Shown in pieces: positions 1 through 6,044 of a stretch of 10,550 bases of DNA; the first letter of the stretch is position 1; every line of letters begins with the position of its first letter. The stretch covers positions 1-10,550 of the forward strand of contig DWWR01000122.1 of NCBI GenBank assembly GCA_019119645.1. Direction: 5' to 3'. The notes below the pieces were generated by a model. The model was given only the letters and a program-made list of their open reading frames with translations. It was not told the origin of the DNA and ran no database searches. Position numbers and translations under genes: made by a program. The stretch comes from Anaerobutyricum faecale. Its GTDB lineage: Bacteria > Bacillota > Clostridia > Lachnospirales > Lachnospiraceae.

Positions 1-186
1 TTTGACGACGACTGTGAGCGCAGGCGTCTGATTTATATTGACGAAATACAGCCAGGTACCAGTCTGCCGAAGTGGAGGAGGAGAACTTTTATCAATGCCT
101 TGTCTTCGGTAAAGCAGCCTTCTGTGGGCTGTAAAGAGATTTACAAATCCCCATTTGGAAAATATCCTCATGGAAAGGAAACTACC
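1..186. other. Unassigned left edge, no recognisable gene
   Basis: No gene can be assigned here. On the plus strand frame 1 is open from base 1 to the stop at 268-270, but its last third runs through the leuA terminator and the peptide (beginning FDDDCERRRLIYIDEIQ) matches no family I know. Frame 3 carries a short protein-like tail (SAEVEEENFYQCLVFGKAAF) that stops near 134. On the minus strand a reading frame from an ATG near 171 runs off the left edge, but it has no ribosome binding site. This could be the 3' end of a convergent gene, intact or decayed, or plain intergenic DNA. Confidence 0.3.
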
Positions 187-235
187 AAAAAAGGAGCCTA
201 TCCTGTGTCCAAACGACACATGGATAAGCTCCTTT
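187..235 (-). terminator. Rho-independent terminator of leuA
   Basis: Read on the minus strand, a long hairpin starts about 36 nt after the leuA stop. Its arms are GGAGC-TATCC-GTGTC and GACAC-GGATA-GCTCC, with small bulges and a GTTTG loop, and a run of six T follows. This is a strong intrinsic terminator. The plus-strand reading has only a short T run, so termination in that direction would be weaker. It closes leuA as a single-gene transcript: no leuB, leuC or leuD follows directly. Confidence 0.88.
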
Positions 236-270
236 CAAATTGCCAGCTATTTTATCTGATTATTTTTTGA

Positions 271-1950
271 TCATTTCTTTGCATCAATATCTTTCATATA
301 TCTGTTCACTGCACTGATCAATGCGATAACGGAAGCATTGATGATATCGTTATCGATGCCTACGCCCCAGTAAGTCTTGTCGTTGGTGGCGTCGATGGCA
401 ACGTAAGCGCAGGCTTTGGAACTGGAACCGGTCTCCAGAGCGTGCTCTTCGTAAGTGGAGATAATGTAGTCAATCTCGGAGTGACGTTTTAAGGCGTTGC
501 TGACAGCGTCCAGACGGCCGTTTCCTTTGCCGTGATATACTTTGTGAACGTCGTATTTGTCGATGGTCAGCTCGGTCTGAATGCCGCCGTCTTTCTGCTC
601 GAAATGTACTTCCTTGAACTCGATCGGGCTTGTGATGTTGACGTATTTCTCTTTAAATACTTTAAGCACTTCTTCCGGCTGCAATTCTTTGTGAGCGTGA
701 TCGGAGACGTCTTTGACTGTGTAGCCCACTTCTTCCCGCATCTGTGTTGGAATACGGAGACCGTAGGTTTTATTTAATAAGAATCCGATGCCGCCCTTGC
801 CGGACTGGCTGTTGATACGGATAACGTCGGCTTCGTATTCGCGGCCCAGATCCTTCGGATCGATGGCAAGATAAGGAACCGTCCACTTGTCGCAGTTGTG
901 AGTCTCTCTCCAGGTCATGCCCTTGGCGATAGCATCCTGATGGGAGCCGGAGAAGGCAGCGAAGACCAGTTTGCCGGCGTATGGCTGTCTCTCGTAAACG
1001 TGCATGCGGGTTACTTTTTCGTATTCTTCCACGATGGCCGGCAGATTGCTGAAGTCCAGTTTCGGATCAACGCCGTGGGAGAACATGTTTAATGCCAGAG
1101 TGACGATATCCACATTTCCGGTACGCTCGCCGTTGCCGAATAAGGTACCTTCCACACGGTCTGCGCCAGCAAGGACAGCCAGCTCTGCGTCAGCGACGCC
1201 GGTACCGCGGTCGTTGTGCGGATGGACGGATAATACGACGCTGTCTCTGTATTTTAAGTTGTCGCTCATGAACTCGATCTGGCTGGCGTACACATGCGGC
1301 ATGGAGTGGGAGACAGTAACAGGCAGGTTGATGATGGTCGGCCAGTCTTTGGTTGGTTTCCACACATCCAGTACGGCGTTGCAGATATCAAGAGCAAAGT
1401 CCATCTCTGTTCCGGTAAAGCTTTCCGGAGAATATTCAAAGCGGTAGTTTCCGCCATCTTCTTCAGTAAGACGTTTTAATAATTCTGCGCCGTCCACAGC
1501 GATCTTGATGATATCTTCTTTGGATTTCTTGAAGACCTGTTCTCTCTGTGCCACGGAAGTGGAGTTGTACAGATGGACAACAGCCTGTTTTGCGCCCTTG
1601 ATAGCCTCAAAAGTCTTTTTGATGATGTGTTCTCTGGCCTGGGTCAGTACCTGGATGGTCACGTCATCCGGGATCAGATTCTGTTCGATCAGGGTACGGC
1701 AGAATTCGTATTCGGTCTCGGAAGCGGCAGGGAAGCCTACTTCGATTTCTTTGAATCCGATTTTTACCAGTAATTTGAAGAACTCAATCTTTTCTTCCAG
1801 GCTCATTGGAATGATCAATGCCTGGTTGCCGTCACGAAGATCGACGGAACACCAGATCGGCGGTTTCTCGATATGATCTTTTTCTACCCATTTGTGTGTA
1901 TGTGTCGGTGACGGGAAATACATTGGTTTGTACTTATCTGCATGCTGCAT
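271..1950 (-). CDS. leuA: 2-isopropylmalate synthase (long class)
   Basis: LeuA condenses acetyl-CoA with 2-oxoisovalerate to give 2-isopropylmalate, the first committed step of leucine synthesis in the cytoplasm. The 559-residue protein has the full architecture. A TIM-barrel catalytic domain (about 30-330) carries SVDLRDGNQAL at 35-45 with the metal-binding Asp and catalytic Arg, VGFPAAS at 71-77, the metal ligands in HPHNDRGT (His243, His245) and FGNGERTGN at 271-279. A linker region and a C-terminal LeuA dimer/regulatory domain (about 435-555), the usual site of leucine feedback inhibition, follow. The sequence fits the longer actinobacterial-type LeuA (PRK03739-like) also found in Clostridia rather than the 510-520-residue Bacillus/E. 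coli type. The start has AAGGAGGAT about 10 nt upstream. It is a one-gene unit under a leucine T-box. Confidence 0.97.
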   Translation of the reverse strand: MQHADKYKPMYFPSPTHTHKWVEKDHIEKPPIWCSVDLRDGNQALIIPMSLEEKIEFFKLLVKIGFKEIEVGFPAASETEYEFCRTLIEQNLIPDDVTIQVLTQAREHIIKKTFEAIKGAKQAVVHLYNSTSVAQREQVFKKSKEDIIKIAVDGAELLKRLTEEDGGNYRFEYSPESFTGTEMDFALDICNAVLDVWKPTKDWPTIINLPVTVSHSMPHVYASQIEFMSDNLKYRDSVVLSVHPHNDRGTGVADAELAVLAGADRVEGTLFGNGERTGNVDIVTLALNMFSHGVDPKLDFSNLPAIVEEYEKVTRMHVYERQPYAGKLVFAAFSGSHQDAIAKGMTWRETHNCDKWTVPYLAIDPKDLGREYEADVIRINSQSGKGGIGFLLNKTYGLRIPTQMREEVGYTVKDVSDHAHKELQPEEVLKVFKEKYVNITSPIEFKEVHFEQKDGGIQTELTIDKYDVHKVYHGKGNGRLDAVSNALKRHSEIDYIISTYEEHALETGSSSKACAYVAIDATNDKTYWGVGIDNDIINASVIALISAVNRYMKDIDAKK

Positions 1951-2206
1951 AATTCATGATCCTCCTTCATAAAATGTGCGCCAGGCGCGATGATAAAAAT
2001 GTTTTGCAATTTATCCGTGATAAGGACCGGCGTGAGATGGCTTTATGGGGTGCACAGCCGCTGTCCGGATTACCATATAGCATAGAATCCTGCTGCGCAG
2101 GATTCTTCGCCTGCGGCGGGACGCATAAGCGTCGTATTTCTATTCCGCCGCAGTGCAATCCTGCCTGGAAGGTTTTTTTCATAAAAATTCCACTGGGATT
2201 TTTATG
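1951..2206 (-). other. leuA 5' untranslated segment after the T-box
   Basis: These 256 nt lie between the T-box terminator and the leuA start and are transcribed only on read-through. They hold, in transcript order, a 9-bp-arm palindrome next to the terminator T run, a GC-rich nested hairpin, a perfect 10-bp hairpin, and the leuA ribosome binding site AAGGAGGAT. I find no credible reading frame. A seven-codon frame overlapping the leuA start has no leucine codons and is probably chance. Confidence 0.6.
2084..2153. repeat. Two adjacent fold-back hairpins, REP/MITE-like
   Basis: Hairpin A is AGAATCCTGC (2084-2093), loop TGC, then GCAGGATTCT (2097-2106), a perfect 10-bp stem. Hairpin B has outer arms CTGCGGCGG (2111-2119) and CCGCCGCAG (2145-2153), with a nested perfect stem GACGC/GCGTC (2120-2124 and 2129-2133) inside. 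AATCCTGC recurs at 2157-2164. Compact, GC-rich paired hairpins between genes are typical of small dispersed repeats in Lachnospiraceae genomes, but only one copy is in view, so the repeat status is inferred. In the leuA transcript they form structured 5' untranslated RNA. Confidence 0.55.
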
Positions 2207-2216
2207 AAAAAAAAAC
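2172..2216. repeat. Long A/T palindrome abutting the T-box terminator
   Basis: CATAAAAAT (2180-2188) and ATTTTTATG (2198-2206) are perfect inverted arms around a 9-nt loop. Outside them seven T (2173-2179) face the nine A (2207-2215), so the pairing can extend to about 16 bp, plus the flanking G (2172) and C (2216). The nine A are, on the minus strand, the T run of the T-box terminator, so one arm of this palindrome is the terminator tail itself. Confidence 0.75.
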
Positions 2217-2242
2217 GCCTCTTTCTGAAAAGAAAGAGACGG
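2207..2242 (-). terminator. Regulated terminator of the leuA T-box
   Basis: On the minus strand the stem CCGTCTCTTTC / GAAAGAGGCG with a TTTTCA loop is followed by nine T. It directly follows the T-box sequence, so it is the conditional terminator that forms when the tRNA is charged. In the alternative fold the 5' side would be held in the antiterminator. Confidence 0.9.
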
Positions 2243-2556
2243 AGAAAACTCACGCGGTACCACTCTTATTCATACAAAATGTATGCGCTCATCACAGATA
2301 CGGACTTAAAAAGTCTTATATCCTCCTGCTGTAACGGTCAGGCTCCGGCTATGCCTACTGCATTCTGCGCTCTTTCCTTATCTGTATTCACTGCAGTTAT
2401 GATATATACATGCAATTACAGAAGAGCTTCCTGAACGAATGCGGTTCAGCACGCTGCTCAGAGGCGAGTTCAAATCTGTCCTGCAGCCGCTTCACACCAG
2501 CCAGCGGCTCTCTGCATACATTCGGGATTCTACTATTCCTCGTCTTCGCATTTGAC
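2207..2556 (-). promoter_or_regulatory. T-box riboswitch (leucine) of leuA
   Basis: This tRNA-sensing leader reads the aminoacylation state of tRNA-Leu and lets transcription into leuA continue when leucine is short. The T-box itself is at 2253-2266 (minus-strand AGAGTGGTACCGCG; consensus AGGGTGGNACCGCG). Stem I shows the AGTA loop-E motif (2531-2534) facing GAA-CTC, which puts the specifier CTC, a Leu codon, at 2466-2468. The distal stem AGCCGCT/AGCGGCT (2485-2491, 2503-2509) encloses the GCTGGTG apical-loop motif. The T-box bulge TGGT would pair with a 3' ACCA end, and the A discriminator agrees with tRNA-Leu. The conditional terminator lies just downstream. The leucine assignment fits the regulated gene. 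The 5' limit is estimated from the promoter. Confidence 0.93.
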
Positions 2557-2562
2557 TGTTTT

Positions 2563-2591
2563 ACTTTAGCACGAAATGAAAAGGGTGTCAA
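2563..2591 (-). promoter_or_regulatory. Sigma-A promoter of the leuA T-box leader
   Basis: On the minus strand, -35 TTGACA (2586-2591) is a perfect match. It is followed by a 17-bp spacer and -10 TAAAGT (2563-2568). Transcription should start near 2556, just ahead of T-box stem I. The -35 box lies only 13 nt after the stop codon of the permease gene. Confidence 0.85.
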
Positions 2592-2604
2592 CACTAAAAT
2601 TCCA

Positions 2605-5220
2605 TTAATCCACAGCCCGAAGTCGTTCCACAATGCTGTCTTTTTCCAGGTTTCTGAAGCAGAGATATGGAAGAAGGACGGCGAAGATCAGCAGCACGGG
2701 CGTGCAGATGATCAGCGGCAGCAGCGTGAACTGGAAGGTGGTGAAGCCGCCGGCGGTTAAGGCCCGGACGATGACTCCCACGGTGAAGGTACTTAAGATG
2801 TAGGAGATGACCAGAGTGATGCCGGCGTAGTACAGACCTTCAAAGGTGAGCATTTTCCGGAGCTGTCTTTTGGTCATGCCGATGCTCTGGATCATGGCAA
2901 ATTCCCGGCGGCGGGAGATGATGGCCGTCACCATGCTGTTGATAAAGTTCAGTACACCCACCAGAGCGATGACGATGCTGATGGAGTAGCCGATGACGGA
3001 AGAGGAGCGGCGCTCGTCTTCATACTGCTTTGCCATGGTCTGACGGGAGGTGATGGACATGCCGGAGGCGTAGGTCTGCTGATAGTCGGTCAGCAGGTCA
3101 GAGGCCTCGTCGATGCCGGAATCCTCCACGTTGAAGTAATATTTGCGCAGGTTGTTATCCGGCCACATCTGAGTGAAGACGTCTGCCGGTATGACAAGCT
3201 GTACATCGAAGACCGGTGTGGTGCCGGAGACCATCGGCTGCAGTGGAGAGAGGACGGCCATGACGGTGAAGGTTCGTCCGTCAATGTTGACTTCTTCTCC
3301 CACGGAGTAGGTCGGCAGTCCGGTCTGGGGCTCGGTGGACGGGCCGATGGCAAGAACATAATCGCCGGTGGCGAATTTTTCTGCGTCAAAGCTGCCGTCC
3401 AGAATATAGTTTTCGCTGGCGGCGGCGTCCAGGATCAGTCCGTCGGCGCCGTAAATGGTATGCGGCACCGCATTTCCCTGCAGAGCGGAATCAAAGACCT
3501 CTTTCCACATTGGAAAGCTCGGGTCAAAGGAAGCGTAATCGTCCAGGATTTCTTTGGTGTAATAACCGGAGAAATTGTTCCGGGCTTCTTCACTCAGCGG
3601 CATGGAAATTTCCTGGGAATACAGGCGGCCTTCTGCCTCCAGTGTGTCAAGGTTTCTGATGTCGGAGAGCAGATCTTTGCTGATGGTCTGGCTGGCCGGG
3701 TCGTAGCCGTCGACGGCGCTGTTGGTGGCGTCGTCAATCTGGAAGTCGGCGACGGTCAGGTCCATCAGGTATTTGTCCATGTCAAAGCTGGCGTTGCTGG
3801 CGTAGAAATAACTCATCAGCACCAGTCCCAGAGTGAGGGAACAGATGACCATGACGGTACGTTTCTTATTGCGCCACAGGTTGGACCATGCCATGGCGGC
3901 GATGGAGGCACCTTTTTTGGATTTTTTCTGTTTCTTTTTTATAGAAGTATCGGCGTCGGTGTAACGCAGTGCTTCCATCGGGGAAACTTTGCCTGCCCGG
4001 CGGGCCGGAAGCAGGGAGGAGCACAGCACGGTCACATAGGCGAACACGGCGGAGCCGATGAAGATAATCGGGTTGGTGGATACCACAGTGTCCGGATTAT
4101 CGCCGCCGATCATCACCGGCACCAGTACGATGCCGAGAATGTAACCGATGATGAGACCGACAGGGATACCGATCAGCGACAGACGTCCGGCCTGTCCCCG
4201 GATGATTTTTTTGATCTGTTTTTTGGTGGTTCCCAGCGTTTTCAGACGGCCGTAGAACTGGATGTCCGACGCCACGGAAATCTGGAACACGTTATAGATA
4301 ATCAGGTAGCCTGCAACGAAGACCAGGAGCATACCGGCGTAGGTGGAGAGATTTTCCATGAAAATGCTCTGCTGTACGCCCGGATCATAGGCCAGGTTGG
4401 TGGAAAATTCCACGTCGGTGATGCCGGTGTCGGAGAGCACCCTGGCAATCCGGCCTTCAATGTCATTGGCGTCCGCGAAGGTAACGCCCATCATGCGGGT
4501 ACCGAGAACCTGGCCTTCCGACGGGCCGGCGGCATAATCGCAGGCGTTCAGGGCAAACTCTTTGCTGACCCATGCCATGCTGGCGTAGGAAGATTCATTT
4601 CCTTCCCAGAAACCGCACAAAGTAAATGTACTGGACGTGATTTCCGGGGAGGTGACGTCTTTCTGCCATTCCAGGGTGACGGTGGCGCCAAGCTCCGGAG
4701 TGATGCCGAGACGCTTTAAGGTCAGAGTATCGAGCGCGATCTCGTCTTCGGATTCCGGCATCCGGCCGGTTTCCGGCCAGGCGAAATCATCTCTGGCGTA
4801 CTGGTCGCTTCCGTAGCGGATCTCCACCTGCCGTCCGGCCAGGGAAGTGTTCCGGGCGTTGCCCAGGACAATGGAATAACCGGAATGTACCACCAGAGGA
4901 TGGGCGGCGATTTTCTCGATTTCTTCGTCAGTGATGTTCTTGGTGGAGGTGTGGGCGGTGGTGCCCGACTGGCGCAGATACATTTCTGTCATATTCCGTC
5001 CCAGACTCTGGGCCAGTGTAAACAAGGTGGTAAACATCATGGTGGTCAGAACGATGGCAAGGATGGCCACCAGGTTCCGCCGCCGGTTATTCTTAAAACT
5101 GCGTCTGGACAGAGTTTTTATGATGATATTTTGCTGACCGCCCCTGCCGCGGGAAGCTGTCTGTTCAGAATCGGTGCGTTTGCGGATGATATCGTTATGA
5201 TCTTGTCTTTGCTTTTCCAT
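2605..5220 (-). CDS. FtsX/MacB-type ABC transporter permease
   Basis: This is the membrane subunit of an ABC transporter, partner of the ATPase encoded just upstream. From the ATG at 5220 it has 871 residues: a charged cytoplasmic N-terminus, TM1 (about 50-73), a large extracytoplasmic domain (74-293), TM2-TM4 (about 294-317, 347-370, 384-405) forming the first FtsX domain, a Lys-rich cytoplasmic linker (428-437), then a second copy with TM5 (455-473), an extracytoplasmic domain of about 270 residues, and TM6-TM8. Both copies have the coupling segment after the second helix of the copy (GRLKTLGTTKKQIKK and REFAMIQSIGMTKRQLRK). I chose the ATG because AAGGCGGTGA, one mismatch from perfect, lies 5 nt upstream; the GTG three codons earlier has no usable spacing. 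Only 14 nt separate it from the ATPase. Such proteins move or sense peptides, lipids or lipoproteins, often for antimicrobial resistance; the substrate is unknown. It has 8 helices, so it is not a typical 10-helix BceB. Confidence 0.92.
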   Translation of the reverse strand: MEKQRQDHNDIIRKRTDSEQTASRGRGGQQNIIIKTLSRRSFKNNRRRNLVAILAIVLTTMMFTTLFTLAQSLGRNMTEMYLRQSGTTAHTSTKNITDEEIEKIAAHPLVVHSGYSIVLGNARNTSLAGRQVEIRYGSDQYARDDFAWPETGRMPESEDEIALDTLTLKRLGITPELGATVTLEWQKDVTSPEITSSTFTLCGFWEGNESSYASMAWVSKEFALNACDYAAGPSEGQVLGTRMMGVTFADANDIEGRIARVLSDTGITDVEFSTNLAYDPGVQQSIFMENLSTYAGMLLVFVAGYLIIYNVFQISVASDIQFYGRLKTLGTTKKQIKKIIRGQAGRLSLIGIPVGLIIGYILGIVLVPVMIGGDNPDTVVSTNPIIFIGSAVFAYVTVLCSSLLPARRAGKVSPMEALRYTDADTSIKKKQKKSKKGASIAAMAWSNLWRNKKRTVMVICSLTLGLVLMSYFYASNASFDMDKYLMDLTVADFQIDDATNSAVDGYDPASQTISKDLLSDIRNLDTLEAEGRLYSQEISMPLSEEARNNFSGYYTKEILDDYASFDPSFPMWKEVFDSALQGNAVPHTIYGADGLILDAAASENYILDGSFDAEKFATGDYVLAIGPSTEPQTGLPTYSVGEEVNIDGRTFTVMAVLSPLQPMVSGTTPVFDVQLVIPADVFTQMWPDNNLRKYYFNVEDSGIDEASDLLTDYQQTYASGMSITSRQTMAKQYEDERRSSSVIGYSISIVIALVGVLNFINSMVTAIISRRREFAMIQSIGMTKRQLRKMLTFEGLYYAGITLVISYILSTFTVGVIVRALTAGGFTTFQFTLLPLIICTPVLLIFAVLLPYLCFRNLEKDSIVERLRAVD

Positions 5221-5234
5221 GTGAGTCACCGCCT

Positions 5235-5900
5235 TTACTCATGAATCCGTCCATCTTCGATGCGGATGGTGCGGTCTGCCTGGGCGGCGATTTCCGGGTT
5301 GTGGGTGATCATGACGATGGTCTGATGAAACTTCTCACTGGTGAGCCTTAAAAGTTCGATCACTTCATCGCTGGTCCGGCTGTCCAGATTACCGGTCGGC
5401 TCGTCGGCAAGAATGATGGCCGGTTTGCTGGCCAGAGCTCTGGCGATAGCTACTCGCTGCTGTTGGCCGCCGGAAAGGTTGTTAGGCATATTGTAAAGTT
5501 TCTGATTCAAGCCCAGCAGGGAGACAATCTCATCCACGAAAGCATCGTCCGGCTGCTTTCCATCCAGCTGAATGGGCATCACGATATTTTCATAGACGTT
5601 GAGAATGGGTACCAGATTATAATTCTGGAAGATAAAGCCGATTTTCTGGCGGCGGAACACGGTCAGTTCATCGTCGCTCATGGAGTCCAGGGTGACAGAA
5701 TCCACCTGGACGCTGCCGGAAGTGGGACGATCCAGACCGCCCAGCATATTTAAGAGGGTGGATTTGCCGCTGCCGGAAGTTCCGATGATGGCGACAAACT
5801 CGCCTTCCTCAATGGAGATGCTCACATCGTTGAGCGCTTTTACAAGATTTTCTTTCTCTCCATATTGTTTCACTAAATGGGATGTGCTTAGAATACTCAT
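5235..5900 (-). CDS. ABC transporter ATP-binding protein (MacB/LolD/BceA type)
   Basis: This cytoplasmic ATPase powers the permease encoded immediately downstream. The 221 residues cover a complete nucleotide-binding domain: Walker A GTSGSGKST (40-48), Q-loop Gln92, signature LSGGQQQRVAIARAL (142-156), Walker B IILADE with catalytic Glu167, D-loop NLDS (171-174) and switch His200. The length and the LNMLGGLDRPTSG stretch after Walker A are typical of the ATPases that pair with FtsX-like permeases. The ATG has AAAGGAGAG about 6 nt upstream. It begins 144 bp after the histidine kinase stop and has its own promoter and candidate LytTR operator, which suggests control by the neighbouring two-component system. 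Confidence 0.95.
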   Translation of the reverse strand: MSILSTSHLVKQYGEKENLVKALNDVSISIEEGEFVAIIGTSGSGKSTLLNMLGGLDRPTSGSVQVDSVTLDSMSDDELTVFRRQKIGFIFQNYNLVPILNVYENIVMPIQLDGKQPDDAFVDEIVSLLGLNQKLYNMPNNLSGGQQQRVAIARALASKPAIILADEPTGNLDSRTSDEVIELLRLTSEKFHQTIVMITHNPEIAAQADRTIRIEDGRIHE

Positions 5901-5933
5901 ATTGTCTCTCCTTTGCCTGTTTGTGATGTTTCC

Positions 5934-5961
5934 ATTATATCGCTATACAAAAAAGAGACAA
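5934..5961 (-). promoter_or_regulatory. Promoter of the ABC transporter operon
   Basis: On the minus strand, a perfect -10 TATAAT (5934-5939) is preceded by a 16-bp spacer and a weak -35 TTGTCT (5956-5961, four of six matches). A weak -35 with a strong -10 is what an activator-dependent promoter looks like, and the candidate LytTR repeats end 10 bp upstream. Confidence 0.65.
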
Positions 5962-5971
5962 TAAAGGATGC

Positions 5972-6000
5972 GTAAACTAATACTCAGGAGGAAAAACTAT
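5972..6000 (-). promoter_or_regulatory. Candidate LytTR operator, two direct repeats
   Basis: Minus-strand ATAGTTTTT (5992-6000) and TTAGTTTAC (5972-5980) share TAGTTT and lie exactly 20 bp apart, about two helical turns. They sit just upstream of the -35 box of the transporter promoter. LytTR regulators bind pairs of 9-bp repeats with a central GTT at about this spacing. The local regulator has a LytTR domain. The match is by eye and the binding is inferred. Confidence 0.5.
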
Positions 6001-6044
6001 GATTGCGAGGGATGAATTACTGTCATAAGATAAATAAATCACTT

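Noticed and set aside
1930..1960. A seven-codon leader peptide frame just before and over the leuA start
   Set aside because: It begins between the ribosome binding site and the leuA ATG in another frame, has no leucine codons, and T-box control already explains the regulation.
1967..2633. Several 78-116-codon frames on both strands in the leuA leader
   Set aside because: They cross the T-box, terminator, promoter and repeats; structured RNA explains the region and none has a credible start.
3460..4719. A 419-codon plus-strand open frame antisense to the permease
   Set aside because: It is the shadow of the permease gene: no ribosome binding site, unusual His/Gly/Val-rich composition, no recognisable domain, and the minus-strand frame is a clear FtsX-type permease throughout.
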